From NCBI GenBank assembly GCA_015064485.1, contig SVSD01000003.1:19927-83926 (forward strand): a stretch of 64,000 nucleotides of DNA. The letters are read 5' to 3'. Position numbers and translations under genes: made by a program. Each line of letters starts with the position of its first letter. The stretch's first letter is position 1. Of the stretch, positions 52,206 through 60,705 are shown piece by piece. Source of the stretch: Oscillospiraceae bacterium (GTDB taxonomy: Bacteria; Bacillota; Clostridia; Oscillospirales; CAG-382). A model generated the notes under the pieces. That model was not told the DNA's origin. It saw only the letters and a program-made list of their open reading frames with translations, and ran no database searches.

Positions 52206-52793
52206 TTGAATAACGAGAAAAAAACAAAAAATTTCAAAAAGGCAACAAAACCTTTAATACTTGCGGCGTGTGTTGCGGTAGTCGGTATATCGGTATATGC
52301 CGACTGGAGCTATACAAGAAAGTCATTGAACGACCCCGAAAGCTATATCTACAACACTGCTGTATCGGGTGACAGGGCAAAAATCCTGGGCGAGGCAACT
52401 TTTGTGGGAAATACAAGCGAGGCTTCGGGAACAGATGAACAGGAAGGCTATTTTGCAAATGCGGCATACGAAAGACAAAGAAGCCGCGACGAAACCCTTG
52501 AGCTTTTGCAAACCGTGGTTGACAGTTCCGAAAGTATGCCGGATGCAAAAAATAAAGCGCTTGAAAATATGACGCAGATAGCGGCATTTATGGAATCCGA
52601 AGCGAATATTGAAACACTTATCAAAGCAAAGGGGTTTGATGATTGTGTTACTGTTATAAGCGAAAACAGCGTAAATGTTATTGTGAAAACAACAGGTCTT
52701 TTAACATACGAAGTTGCACAGATAAGAGAAATTGTAATGAATGAATTGAAGATTCCCGCCGAAAACATAAAAATCATAGAAAAAACAAATTAA
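52206..52793 (+). CDS. spoIIIAH: Stage III sporulation protein AH
   Basis: The SpoIIIA component that meets SpoIIQ in the intermembrane space. 195 residues: a cytoplasmic basic start, one helix (about 16-34), a low-complexity Ser/Thr/Glu linker and the ring domain (RQRSRDETLELLQTVVDS...TTGLLTYEVAQIREIVMNEL). I chose TTG 52206 because AGGAGG at 52191-52196 lies about 9 bases upstream; TTG 52200 is possible. It is the last gene of the operon. No SpoIIQ gene is in the window. Confidence 0.92.
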   Translation: MNNEKKTKNFKKATKPLILAACVAVVGISVYADWSYTRKSLNDPESYIYNTAVSGDRAKILGEATFVGNTSEASGTDEQEGYFANAAYERQRSRDETLELLQTVVDSSESMPDAKNKALENMTQIAAFMESEANIETLIKAKGFDDCVTVISENSVNVIVKTTGLLTYEVAQIREIVMNELKIPAENIKIIEKTN

Positions 52794-52798
52794 AAAAA

Positions 52799-52823
52799 GA
52801 GGCTGTAAAAAAATTACAGCCTC
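52799..52823 (+). terminator. Hairpin after spoIIIAH, first copy of a repeated terminator
   Basis: The stem GAGGCTGTAA / TTACAGCCTC has an A-rich loop. It has no long T-run after it (TCAGTCTGTTT). The sequence GGCTGTAAAAAAATTACAGC plus CTCT is repeated exactly at 53010-53033. Confidence 0.6.
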
Positions 52824-53009
52824 TCAGTCTGTTTCAAAAATTTAATGTTCATAAAATATGATTTGAATTTGTGTTTTTTGGTGACTTTGTTGCCGAAAAA
52901 CACACATCTATGAGGCGTTTACGGTGAGAAAACGCCTCATGCGGGGGTGCACACGAGGGGGAACTTGTTCCCCTTCGTGAAAAGTGGAGCTTTTGCGAAA
53001 CTCTCATGG
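52824..53009. other. Structured intergenic element between two identical hairpins
   Basis: About 185 bases with no gene. It holds two strong hairpins: ATGAGGCGTTT-ACGGTGAGA-AAACGCCTCAT (about 52911-52941) and CACGAGGGGGAAC-TTG-TTCCCCTTCGTG (about 52952-52980). It could be a small mobile element, an untranslated RNA or a decayed remnant. Confidence 0.5.
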
Positions 53010-53033
53010 GCTGTAAAAAAATTACAGCCTCTT
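53010..53033 (+). repeat. Second copy of the GGCTGTAA...TTACAGCC hairpin
   Basis: A 24-base direct repeat of 52801-52824. It is itself a hairpin, followed by TCTTTAAATTG, and lies 19 bases before the next start codon. Confidence 0.8.
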
Positions 53034-53052
53034 TAAATTGTTGGAGGATTTT

Positions 53053-53691
53053 ATGAAGAAACCGAGAATACTTTTGTCGCTTCCCGATCGCGGAGGAGAA
53101 AACTATATTAAAGCATTTTCTGAAAACGGATTTTGTGTTTTCGGGCAGTATCTTTCACAAAGAAAAGACTGTGATGCCCTTGTTTTGTGCGGAGGAGGGG
53201 ATGTAGCCCCTTCTTATTACGGCGAAAAGGAAAACGGCTCAAATCCGCCGGATATAGCTCGGGACAAAACCGAAATGCTTCTTTTTGACAGCTATTATTC
53301 AAGTAAAAAACCGATTATAGGAATCTGCCGCGGTATGCAGCTTATAAATATTGCAATGGGCGGAGATATATACCAGGACATTTTATTTGCCGACGCTCAT
53401 AAATATGACCGAAAAGACAAGATACATGAGGTACAAAACCTTGAGGGAGGTTTTTTATATGATCTTTTCGGTGAAAAAATGACCGTAAACAGCGCCCATC
53501 ATCAAGCTTGCCGCAAAATTGCAAAAGGGCTTAATGTTATACAGCTTCACAAAGACAAAACGGTTGAGGCAATATGGGCAGAAAATATAATAGGCCTTCA
53601 ATGGCATCCGGAAAGAATGTGGGGAAATGATGGTTTTCCGGACATAAAACCTCTTTTCGGATATTTTGAAAAAATGATATCCGGAATGTAA
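53053..53691 (+). CDS. Gamma-glutamyl-gamma-aminobutyrate hydrolase family (peptidase C26)
   Basis: A class I glutamine-amidotransferase-like hydrolase, 212 residues. It has GGGDVAPSYYGE, the nucleophile elbow PIIGICRGMQLINIAMGG (Cys) and the His-Glu pair in LQWHPERMW, so the catalytic triad is complete. Members cleave gamma-glutamyl bonds, as in PuuD. No polyamine genes are nearby, so the substrate is open. ATG 53053 has GGAGG 5 bases upstream. It is shorter than PuuD (about 250). Confidence 0.88.
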   Translation: MKKPRILLSLPDRGGENYIKAFSENGFCVFGQYLSQRKDCDALVLCGGGDVAPSYYGEKENGSNPPDIARDKTEMLLFDSYYSSKKPIIGICRGMQLINIAMGGDIYQDILFADAHKYDRKDKIHEVQNLEGGFLYDLFGEKMTVNSAHHQACRKIAKGLNVIQLHKDKTVEAIWAENIIGLQWHPERMWGNDGFPDIKPLFGYFEKMISGM

Positions 53692-53709
53692 AAATGTGCA
53701 AAAAAGCTG

Positions 53710-53737
53710 TTGAATTTTATAAATGATATGATATAAT
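53710..53737 (+). promoter_or_regulatory. Probable sigma-A promoter of the COG0523 GTPase operon
   Basis: TTGAAT 53710-53715 and TATAAT 53732-53737 with a 16-bp spacer; a second TATAAT at 53752-53757 is nearby. I see no clear Zur-type palindrome. Confidence 0.6.
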
Positions 53738-53788
53738 ATAGGTATAATGGCTTGAAATTGGCATATATAAACCGAAAGGAATGTTAAT

Positions 53789-54388
53789 ATGACAAAGATC
53801 GATATATTTTCCGGTTTTCTCGGTGCCGGAAAAACCACCCTTATAAAAAAGCTTATCAAGGAAGCGTATAACGGTGAAAAGATTGTGCTTATCGAAAACG
53901 AGTTTGGAGAAATCGGCATCGACGGCGGTTTTTTGCAGGATGCGGGGATCGAAATAACCGAAATGAATTCGGGATGTATCTGTTGCAGTCTTGTCGGAAA
54001 TTTCAGCGAAGCTCTCAAAAAAGTGCTTGATGAATATAATCCCGACCGTATAATTATAGAGCCTTCGGGGGTCGGAAAACTCAGCGATGTTATAAAGGCG
54101 GTTGAGGATATCGGGGATGAAAATATTTCTCTTAACAGCTTTACAACCGTAGCTGATGCTACAAAATGCAAGATGTATATGAAAAACTTTGGTGAGTTTT
54201 ATAACAACCAGATAGAAAATGCATCCTGTATCATACTTTCAAGAACAGATTATATCGAAGAAGAAAAGCTTGAAAAAGTAATAGAGCTTATAAAAAAAAA
54301 AATTCGGAAGCAGTGCTTATCACAACGCCCTGGGATAAACTTGAAGGATCTGCTATTCTTGATGCTATGGAGCATCGTGACACTATAA
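53789..54388 (+). CDS. COG0523 (CobW/G3E) metal GTPase, N-terminal part up to a frameshift
   Basis: GTPase domain of a COG0523 protein, a family of metal chaperones or insertases. Walker A is GFLGAGKTT (9-17), the metal-binding CICC is at 63-66 (SGCICCSL), switch-like [12 protein letters not shown] follows the P-loop, and [11 protein letters not shown] and SRTDYI follow. Sense coding ends in a run of eleven A (54292-54302). After it this frame gives 27 unrelated residues and stops at 54386-54388. With one more A the frame would continue [18 protein letters not shown] into the next entry. So 53789-54984 is one gene of about 398 residues, either joined by slippage on the A-run or broken. Confidence 0.85.
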   Translation: MTKIDIFSGFLGAGKTTLIKKLIKEAYNGEKIVLIENEFGEIGIDGGFLQDAGIEITEMNSGCICCSLVGNFSEALKKVLDEYNPDRIIIEPSGVGKLSDVIKAVEDIGDENISLNSFTTVADATKCKMYMKNFGEFYNNQIENASCIILSRTDYIEEEKLEKVIELIKKKIRKQCLSQRPGINLKDLLFLMLWSIVTL

Positions 54389-54984
54389 AAAGCGATATGG
54401 AAGAGCTTGAGCACGAGCATCACCGCGAACATCACCACGAGCACGGCGAAGATTGTTCCTGCGGATGCCACGATCACGAGCATCACCGCGAACATCACCA
54501 CGAGCACGGCGAAGATTGTTCCTGCGGATGCCACGATCACGAGCATCACCACGAACATCATCATGACCACGGCGAAGGTTGTTCCTGCGGATGCCACGAT
54601 CACGAGCATCACCACGAACATCATCATGACCACGGCGAAGGTTGTTCCTGCGGATGCCACGATCACGAGCATCACCACGAACATCACCACGAACATCACC
54701 ACGCCGACGAAGTATTTGTAAGCTGCGGAGCTGAAACTGCAAAGAAGTATACTGATGATGAAATCAGAATGATGCTTTCCGCACTTTCCGACAGTGAAAA
54801 GTTCGGAATGGTTCTCAGAGCAAAAGGCATAGTTGACGGAATCGGCGGTGAATGGATACATTTTGATTATGTACCTGGAGAGGCGGATATACGAAACGGA
54901 ACCGCAGGAATCATCGGCAGAATTTGCATCATCGGTTCAAAGCTCAACGAAAGTGCTTTAAAGAAGCTTTTTAAAATTCAGTAA
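54313..54984 (+). CDS. COG0523 GTPase, His/Cys-rich repeat and C-terminal part (after frameshift)
   Basis: Continuation of the preceding gene in another frame. The first real codons follow the A11 tract at 54301; the apparent TTG/ATG-type start at 54313 has no ribosome site. It has [11 protein letters not shown], then four copies of a 21-residue unit (54412-54663) and a partial fifth of [10 protein letters not shown] type. Each unit carries about nine His and three Cys (for example [11 protein letters not shown]). The CobW C-terminal domain follows, with [26 protein letters not shown]. The His/Cys tract should bind several zinc or other metal ions. Copies 1-2 and copies 3-4 are nearly identical pairs. 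Confidence 0.85.
   Translation: MLITTPWDKLEGSAILDAMEHRDTIKSDMEELEHEHHREHHHEHGEDCSCGCHDHEHHREHHHEHGEDCSCGCHDHEHHHEHHHDHGEGCSCGCHDHEHHHEHHHDHGEGCSCGCHDHEHHHEHHHEHHHADEVFVSCGAETAKKYTDDEIRMMLSALSDSEKFGMVLRAKGIVDGIGGEWIHFDYVPGEADIRNGTAGIIGRICIIGSKLNESALKKLFKIQ
54412..54663 (+). repeat. Four tandem 63-bp coding repeats (His/Cys-rich)
   Basis: Units 54412-54474, 54475-54537, 54538-54600 and 54601-54663, followed by a partial copy. Units 1 and 2 encode [19 protein letters not shown]; units 3 and 4 encode [19 protein letters not shown]. The pairwise identity suggests recent duplication of neighbouring units. Confidence 0.9.
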
Positions 54985-55003
54985 ATAAAAGGAAAATTTT
55001 ATA

Positions 55004-55954
55004 ATGGATAACAATTTGCAGATACCTGTATATCTGTTTACAGGCTTTCTTGAAGCAGGCAAGACCAAATTTATTCAGGAAACATTGGAAGACCCGAGAT
55101 TTTCAAACGGCGAAGTAACATTGGTACTTGTTTGTGAAGAAGGAATAGAGGAATTTCAGCCCGAAAAATATCCGCAGAAGGATGTATATATAAAGGTTAT
55201 CGAAGATGCAAGCGAGCTTACCGTCGATTATCTTTTAAAGCTTGAGGAACAGCTCGGATTTTCAAGAGTTGTGCTTGAATATAACGGTATGTGGATGCTT
55301 GATGAGCTTTACAGCGCACTTCCGGATCATTGGCAGGTATATCAGGAAATGTTCTTTGTGGATGCAGGCACATTTTCAACTTATAATGCCAATATGCGTT
55401 CGCTTGTTGTAGACAAGCTTACAAGCTGCGAGCTCGTTGTTTTCAACCGCTGTCCTGCGGATGTTGACAAAATGCAGCTTCATAAGATCGTTCGTACAAC
55501 AAACAGAAGATGCGATATAGCATACGAATATTGCGACGGTAATGTTGAATATGACGACATTGAAGATCCGCTTCCTTTTGATATAAATGCGCCTGTGATC
55601 GAAATCAATGATGAAGATTACGCTGTCTGGTACAGAGATACTACGGAAAAACTTGAACAGTACGACGGAAAGACCGTAAAATTCAAAGCAAATATCAAAA
55701 GAAATCCTAAAGAAACAAAGATTTTTGTCGGCGGCAGACAGGTTATGACCTGCTGTATTGATGACACAAAATTTGCAGGATACATTTGCGAGTATGATAA
55801 GACGGAGGAGCTTTCCGACGGTGACTGGGCTATACTTACAGTTAAAGTTGAAGTGAAGTACCACAAGGTCTATAAAAGAAAAGGCCCTGTTTTAACCGTA
55901 AAAGAGCTTGTGAAATGCTCCGCTCCCGATGAGGAAATAGCAACATTTTATTGA
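55004..55954 (+). CDS. G3E-like GTPase with C-terminal YcgQ-like domain
   Basis: A 316-residue protein. The N-terminal P-loop GFLEAGKT (14-21) and the layout of VDAGTFSTYNANM and FNRCPAD mark a divergent CobW-type GTPase; CICC is absent. The C-terminal third (about 195-316) reads DYAVWYRDTTEKLEQYDGKTVKFKANI...GRQVMTCCIDDTKFAGYICEY, the pattern of the C-terminal domain of YcgQ/TIGR03943-like proteins. Those proteins usually accompany a DUF318-type permease, which is absent here. It lies 19 bases after the His-rich GTPase, so the two are cotranscribed and probably share metal homeostasis; the metal is unknown. Confidence 0.75.
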   Translation: MDNNLQIPVYLFTGFLEAGKTKFIQETLEDPRFSNGEVTLVLVCEEGIEEFQPEKYPQKDVYIKVIEDASELTVDYLLKLEEQLGFSRVVLEYNGMWMLDELYSALPDHWQVYQEMFFVDAGTFSTYNANMRSLVVDKLTSCELVVFNRCPADVDKMQLHKIVRTTNRRCDIAYEYCDGNVEYDDIEDPLPFDINAPVIEINDEDYAVWYRDTTEKLEQYDGKTVKFKANIKRNPKETKIFVGGRQVMTCCIDDTKFAGYICEYDKTEELSDGDWAILTVKVEVKYHKVYKRKGPVLTVKELVKCSAPDEEIATFY

Positions 55955-56042
55955 TTTTAATATAAAGAATATCTGTCATAATCTCAAGGTTTTTATAATA
56001 ACATTTATTAAAGCAAAATGTTAAAAGAAAACGGAGGAAATT

Positions 56043-56999
56043 ATGACAGATATTTTTATGCCCGAAGGATATTACATAGGAGGCCGCGCAAACAGCGAAT
56101 ATGTTTCGTCGGTTGAGGGGCTGTTAAGAGCTAAAGAGCAAGGGATAGTGCTCGAAGGAAGGGTACTGCTTTGCGACAGCGACCATAATCTTATTGTAGA
56201 GCTTGGAGGGGGACTGACAGGTATTATCCCGAGAAAAGAGGCTTTGATGAGCCTTGAAAACGAAGAAACAAGGGAAATTGCGGTAATTACCAGAGTCGGC
56301 AAGACCGTATGTTTTAAGGTTCTTGATATAGAAAAAACTCCCCTCGGTGAAAAAATCACTCTTTCGAGAAAAAAGGCTCAGGAAGAGTGCTATAACGAAT
56401 ATATAAAAAAGCTTGAAGCGGGGGACATAATAGATGCAAGAATAACTCATCTTGAACCTTTCGGTTGTTTTTGTGATATAGGAAGAGGAATAATTTCTCT
56501 TTTGTCTATCGACTGCATTTCTGTGTCGAGAATTTCTCATCCCGCCGAGCGTTTCTATACGGGGCAGTATATAAGGGCAGTCGTCAAAAAAACAGTCCGC
56601 CACGACGGAAGAATAGCCCTTACCCATAAAGAACTTCTTGGTACATGGGAAGAAAACGCCGCCTCCTTCAGACAAGGAGAAACTGTGACAGGAATTGTCA
56701 GAAGCGTTGAGCCTTACGGTATTTTCGTTGAACTTGCACCTAACCTTGCAGGACTTGCCGAATGGCGTGAGGGAATATCCCCCGGACAGTGTACTGCAGT
56801 TTTTATAAAAAGCATTATTCCTGAAAAAATGAAGATAAAACTTGTGGCGGTAGACAGCTACTCTTGTGAAAACATACCTAAAAAAATACAGTATTTCATT
56901 GATGATGAACATATAGATTTTTGGAAGTATTCTCCCGATAGCTGCGAAAAAAATATCGAAACGGTTTTTGACGACCGTTTCGATGAAATCAAAATCTGA
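56043..56999 (+). CDS. S1 RNA-binding domain protein (S1-like)
   Basis: A 318-residue protein with three S1 (OB-fold) domains: about 30-110 (GIVLEGRVLLCDSDHNLIVELGGGLTGIIPRKEAL), 125-205 (GDIIDARITHLEPFGCFCDIGRG) and 215-275 (GETVTGIVRSVEPYGIFVELAPNLAGLAEW). Firmicutes often carry such short S1 homologues rather than the six-domain E. coli S1; a role in translation or RNA binding is inferred. ATG 56043 has GGAGGA upstream. Its last 11 bases overlap the end of the convergent MBOAT gene. Confidence 0.85.
   Translation: MTDIFMPEGYYIGGRANSEYVSSVEGLLRAKEQGIVLEGRVLLCDSDHNLIVELGGGLTGIIPRKEALMSLENEETREIAVITRVGKTVCFKVLDIEKTPLGEKITLSRKKAQEECYNEYIKKLEAGDIIDARITHLEPFGCFCDIGRGIISLLSIDCISVSRISHPAERFYTGQYIRAVVKKTVRHDGRIALTHKELLGTWEENAASFRQGETVTGIVRSVEPYGIFVELAPNLAGLAEWREGISPGQCTAVFIKSIIPEKMKIKLVAVDSYSCENIPKKIQYFIDDEHIDFWKYSPDSCEKNIETVFDDRFDEIKI
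56944..56982 (-). terminator. Terminator of the GH116-queA-DHHW-MBOAT operon, inside the end of the S1 gene
   Basis: On the minus strand CGAAACGGT / ACCGTTTCG forms a 9-bp stem followed by ATATTTTTTT. It lies just past the MBOAT stop (56989) and is encoded within the last codons of the opposite-strand S1 gene. Confidence 0.75.
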
Positions 57000-58392
57000 A
57001 ATAAATAAAAGGATTATATGATGTACTTGTGATATAGATGATACTTATGGAAAAAAGGATGATTGTGCCGATATTGAGTATTGTTTCAGAAAGCGCATTT
57101 TGAGGCAGGGAAATTTTTTTCGCAATAGGGAACATAAAAATTATTCCCAAAGGCATATAGATAATTCCTCTCAAAAGGTCTGAATTTTCCGCAACAGCAC
57201 CAACCCAGTCGGTTTTTATAAAGGCAAACATCATATAAAGTGCATTTAACATATCATTAAAGTCGGTAAGATTAAACATAACCCATCCGATTATTACGAT
57301 AAACATTGTATATACCCAGCCAAATACTTTCGGGAGTTTTCCGAGATATTTGCCGTATACGAACTTTTCGAGAATAAGAAGAATTCCGTAATATAAGCCC
57401 CAGAAAATAAAGTTCCAGCTTGCACCGTGCCAAAAGCCTGTAAGTGCCCAAACGATCAAAATGTTTCTTATCTGGCGCAAAATCCCGCGTCTGTTGCCGC
57501 CAAGCGGAATATATATGTAATCCCTGAACCATGTCGAAAGGGAAATATGCCATCTTCTCCAGAAATCAGTAACGGAAGTTGCGATATACGGAAAATTAAA
57601 ATTTTCGAGAAAATGAAATCCGAAGATCTTGCCAAGGCCTATTGCCATATCGCTGTAACCCGAAAAATCAAAATAGATATGAAGGGTATAAGATATTGCC
57701 GCAAGCCAAAAAAGCGAGCTTCCAAATGCCGGGGAGTCGGTTGAGTATACAGCATTTGCAACGCATATCACATTATTTGAAATAATTGCCTTTTTTGCAA
57801 GACCGATAACAAATCTGCGAAGTCCCTGCGCTATCTCGTTTACATTTTCGTATCGGTTATTTATCTCGTCTTCAACCGTCTGATAGCGGACTATAGGTCC
57901 TGCTATAAGCTGGGGGAAAAATGAGACATAAAGGGTTAAATAGAAAAAGTTTTTCTGTACGGATACCTCTTTTTTATAAAGGTCGAAAATATAAGAAAGA
58001 ATTTGGAATGTGTAAAAGCTTATACCGATGGGTAAAACGATATTGGGAACTTTAATACTGCCAAACAAAAGCTTTAGATTTTCGGCAAAAAATCCGAGGT
58101 ATTTAAATATAAGAAGATTTATAACAAGAAGCGAAACGGTGACGACAAATGCTGCCGTTTTCGCTTTTTTGTTTTGCCTTTTTTCGAACTTGTCGATAAA
58201 AAGCCCGCCGATGTAAGCGACAAATGCTGCGCCCAGCATAACGGTAATAAATTTTGGTTCTCCCCATAAATAAAACAGCAATGAAAAAATCAAAAGAACT
58301 GCATTTCTGTAGCCTCTTAAAGACAGAAAATTATATAACAGGAATACTAAAGGGAGAAATAAGAATAAATACGGTAATGTACTGAAAGTCAA
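56989..58392 (-). CDS. MBOAT O-acyltransferase (AlgI/DltB-like)
   Basis: A 467-residue membrane-bound O-acyltransferase with about 11-12 helices. Family features: FFPQLIAGPIVRYQTVEDEI, YFDFSGYSDMAIGLGKIFGF, NFNFPYIATSVTDFWRRWHISLSTWFRDY and the catalytic histidine in LTGFWHGASWNFIFWG. It should move acetyl groups across the membrane for polysaccharide or wall modification, together with the adjacent SGNH-like DHHW protein (1-base gap). It is the last gene of its operon. Confidence 0.92.
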   Translation of the reverse strand: MTFSTLPYLFLFLPLVFLLYNFLSLRGYRNAVLLIFSLLFYLWGEPKFITVMLGAAFVAYIGGLFIDKFEKRQNKKAKTAAFVVTVSLLVINLLIFKYLGFFAENLKLLFGSIKVPNIVLPIGISFYTFQILSYIFDLYKKEVSVQKNFFYLTLYVSFFPQLIAGPIVRYQTVEDEINNRYENVNEIAQGLRRFVIGLAKKAIISNNVICVANAVYSTDSPAFGSSLFWLAAISYTLHIYFDFSGYSDMAIGLGKIFGFHFLENFNFPYIATSVTDFWRRWHISLSTWFRDYIYIPLGGNRRGILRQIRNILIVWALTGFWHGASWNFIFWGLYYGILLILEKFVYGKYLGKLPKVFGWVYTMFIVIIGWVMFNLTDFNDMLNALYMMFAFIKTDWVGAVAENSDLLRGIIYMPLGIIFMFPIAKKISLPQNALSETILNIGTIILFSISIIYITSTSYNPFIYFRF

Positions 58393-58393
58393 A

Positions 58394-59593
58394 TCATTCT
58401 TCTCCGATATTAAAGTCGCTCATGGTAAAATAATCGACATTGCCCATGAGAAGCACTTTGCCGATATTGTTTTCTTTAAGGTATTCGGAAATTGAAAAAT
58501 CTTTTCCCATATATGCTTTGTAGTATCTGAGATCAACAGCATAAACTTCGCTGTAATGGGAAGCGATGAGCTTCAAAACAGAGTTATCGAAAGACTCGCC
58601 GAGAATTAGAAGGCGGTCTTTGTACCAGGCGTCGGTCGAGATTATTATCTCGCCTTCATCGCCTCCGTAAAATTCCGAATAGCTGATTGTTTCGGGCTTT
58701 TCTGCATCCGAAAACCATATATGCTCTGTGCCGTAATTTTCCTTCGGGATCCCGTTTATTACAAAGTCCATTCGGGGAAGATCGTAATCATAAGCATACA
58801 TCATTTCCTTTTTCCCTTCGACACCTGCAAATTTAACCTTTGATCCGGAAAATTCCAATATTTCCTTTTCCTCTCCCGGAACTATCGCAGGTTCGTCGAT
58901 GTCAAGAAGCTTATGAAGCTCCAAATATCCTTTGTATGCGCCTTTGTGATTCCAGTGGTGGTCTGTAAGATAAAAATTTTCACGGAATGTTTCGTAATCG
59001 GAAATCTCGTATTTTGCGCATTTGTAGCCCTTTGAGAGCCGGTCTTTGAGATATTCGTAAGCTCCGAGCTTTTCACCGGTTTCGAAATCTATGTCTGTGT
59101 CCTTTTCGATAAAATAAAGATAAAAATCCGCATCACGGTTTTTCTTTACAGCAACATTTAAATTCTTTGCTTTTTTATCAAGAAGTTCCCTTACTGTAAG
59201 ATTTTCATCTGTATCGCTTATTGTGTCAAGCGTAAGTGTCCAGAAAACAATATGATCGCTTCCGAAAAGCCGCAGATTATTGTAATCGAAATAACGGAAA
59301 GGGTTTTCCTCAAGCTGTTTTTTCAAAAAGCTGTCTTTAAATGCGGAGGATATCAGATTGTAATTTTTTTTCATATCCTCGGCAAAGGGTATTTGGTCAT
59401 TAAAAGCTTTTTCAACAGAATCCTGAAAACTCCCATCAATTACCGAATTCCACGAAATAATCGGGAATTTATCTGCCTTGCGGTTTTCATATTCGTTTTT
59501 GTCTTTTGGTGATAGAAGTGCAAAAGACATATACACGCAGCTTATGCCGAAAAACAGAAAAATAAATATGGTATTTATAATTTTTCTTGGCAT
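58394..59593 (-). CDS. DHHW family protein (AlgJ/AlgX-like, SGNH-type)
   Basis: A 399-residue extracytoplasmic protein with an N-terminal anchor (about 7-27). YLTDHHWNHKGAYKGY holds the DHHW signature that gives the family its name, and LLILGESFDNSVLKLIASHYSEVYAVDLRYY has the GxSxx Ser-containing block. It is the usual partner of an MBOAT protein, performing the O-acetyl transfer outside. The N-terminal ENRKADKFP segment is also conserved. It lies 21 bases after queA. Confidence 0.88.
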   Translation of the reverse strand: MPRKIINTIFIFLFFGISCVYMSFALLSPKDKNEYENRKADKFPIISWNSVIDGSFQDSVEKAFNDQIPFAEDMKKNYNLISSAFKDSFLKKQLEENPFRYFDYNNLRLFGSDHIVFWTLTLDTISDTDENLTVRELLDKKAKNLNVAVKKNRDADFYLYFIEKDTDIDFETGEKLGAYEYLKDRLSKGYKCAKYEISDYETFRENFYLTDHHWNHKGAYKGYLELHKLLDIDEPAIVPGEEKEILEFSGSKVKFAGVEGKKEMMYAYDYDLPRMDFVINGIPKENYGTEHIWFSDAEKPETISYSEFYGGDEGEIIISTDAWYKDRLLILGESFDNSVLKLIASHYSEVYAVDLRYYKAYMGKDFSISEYLKENNIGKVLLMGNVDYFTMSDFNIGEE

Positions 59594-59614
59594 TTTTATT
59601 TCCTTTATAATTTT

Positions 59615-60688
59615 TTAGAGAATCAGCATCGCATCGCCGAACGAAAAGAAACGGTATTTTTCACTTACTGCACATTCATATGCGTCAAGTATTTTTTCTC
59701 TTCCCGCAAGAGCTGATATAAGCATCAAAAGAGTGCTTTCGGGCAGATGGAAATTTGTTATGAGTGAATCCACAGCCTTGAATTTATATCCGGGATATAT
59801 AAAAATATCGGTGTACTTTTCGCAAGGTACAAGATATCCGCTTTCGTCAGCACAGGATTCAAGTGTGCGGCAGGATGTGGTTCCTACTGCAAAAACACGG
59901 CCTCCTGCTTTCTTTGCATTGTTGTATTTTTCTGCATTTTCTGCAGAAACTGTACAAAACTCGCTGTGCATCTTATGCTTTGTGATATCGTCTTCTTTTA
60001 CAGGCCGGAAGGTTCCGAGTCCTACATGAAGTGTAACCGGAACGATTACAACCCCCTTGCTTTCAAGCTCTCCGAGTAGTTCTTTTGTGAAATGAAGACC
60101 GGCAGTGGGGGCGGCGGCAGAGCCGTCATATTTTGCATATACCGTTTGATAGCGGTTTTTGTCCTCGGCTTTTTTATGTATATAAGGAGGAAGCGGCATC
60201 TCACCGATAGAATCAAGAAGCGCCATAAATTCGCCTTCGTATTCAAATTTCACAATACGGTTTCCGCCGTCTGCAACTTCTACAACTTCGCCCAAGAGCT
60301 TTCCGCCGCCAAACGAAAGCTTTGTTCCGACGGGAGTTTTGTGACCGGGGCGGGAAAGAGCTTCCCATATGTTTTCGCTCTTTCTTTCAAGAAGAAGAAG
60401 CTCAATTGCAGAGCCTATTTCATCCGTATATTTACCTGATGCATCTTTTTTAAAGCGGTTGCCGTGAAGTCTTGCGGGGATTACCTTTGAATTGTTGACA
60501 ACGAGTATATCTCCGGGCTTTATATATTCTCTTATATCAAAAAAATGCTTGTGAAAATAATTTCCGCTTTCCCTGTCGATTACAAAAAGTCTTGATTCAT
60601 CTCTTTTTTGTGCAGGGTCTTGCGCTATGAGTTCTTCGGGAAGATCATAATAATAATCCGAACGGAGAAGTTTTTGTTCTTTTTGCAT
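59615..60688 (-). CDS. queA: tRNA preQ1(34) S-adenosylmethionine ribosyltransferase-isomerase QueA
   Basis: Transfers and isomerises the ribose of SAM to preQ1 in tRNA, a step of queuosine synthesis. 357 residues. Hallmarks: YYDLPEELIAQDPAQKRDESRL near the start, GDILVVNNSKVIPARLHG, GSAAAPTAGLHFT, VTLHVGLGTFRPV and NFHLPESTLLMLISALAG. It lies between a glycosidase gene (17 bases) and the DHHW gene (21 bases). No other queuosine gene is nearby. Confidence 0.96.
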   Translation of the reverse strand: MQKEQKLLRSDYYYDLPEELIAQDPAQKRDESRLFVIDRESGNYFHKHFFDIREYIKPGDILVVNNSKVIPARLHGNRFKKDASGKYTDEIGSAIELLLLERKSENIWEALSRPGHKTPVGTKLSFGGGKLLGEVVEVADGGNRIVKFEYEGEFMALLDSIGEMPLPPYIHKKAEDKNRYQTVYAKYDGSAAAPTAGLHFTKELLGELESKGVVIVPVTLHVGLGTFRPVKEDDITKHKMHSEFCTVSAENAEKYNNAKKAGGRVFAVGTTSCRTLESCADESGYLVPCEKYTDIFIYPGYKFKAVDSLITNFHLPESTLLMLISALAGREKILDAYECAVSEKYRFFSFGDAMLIL

Positions 60689-60705
60689 TGTAGTCCTTTC
60701 GTATA

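Noticed and set aside
54412..54663. Regular 63-bp repeats resembling a short CRISPR-like array
   Set aside because: The units are contiguous without spacers and encode a His/Cys-rich protein segment in one open frame.
54250..54861. Antisense frame with valine-rich repeats opposite the His/Cys repeats
   Set aside because: It is the reverse reading of the coding repeats with no ribosome site or promoter.
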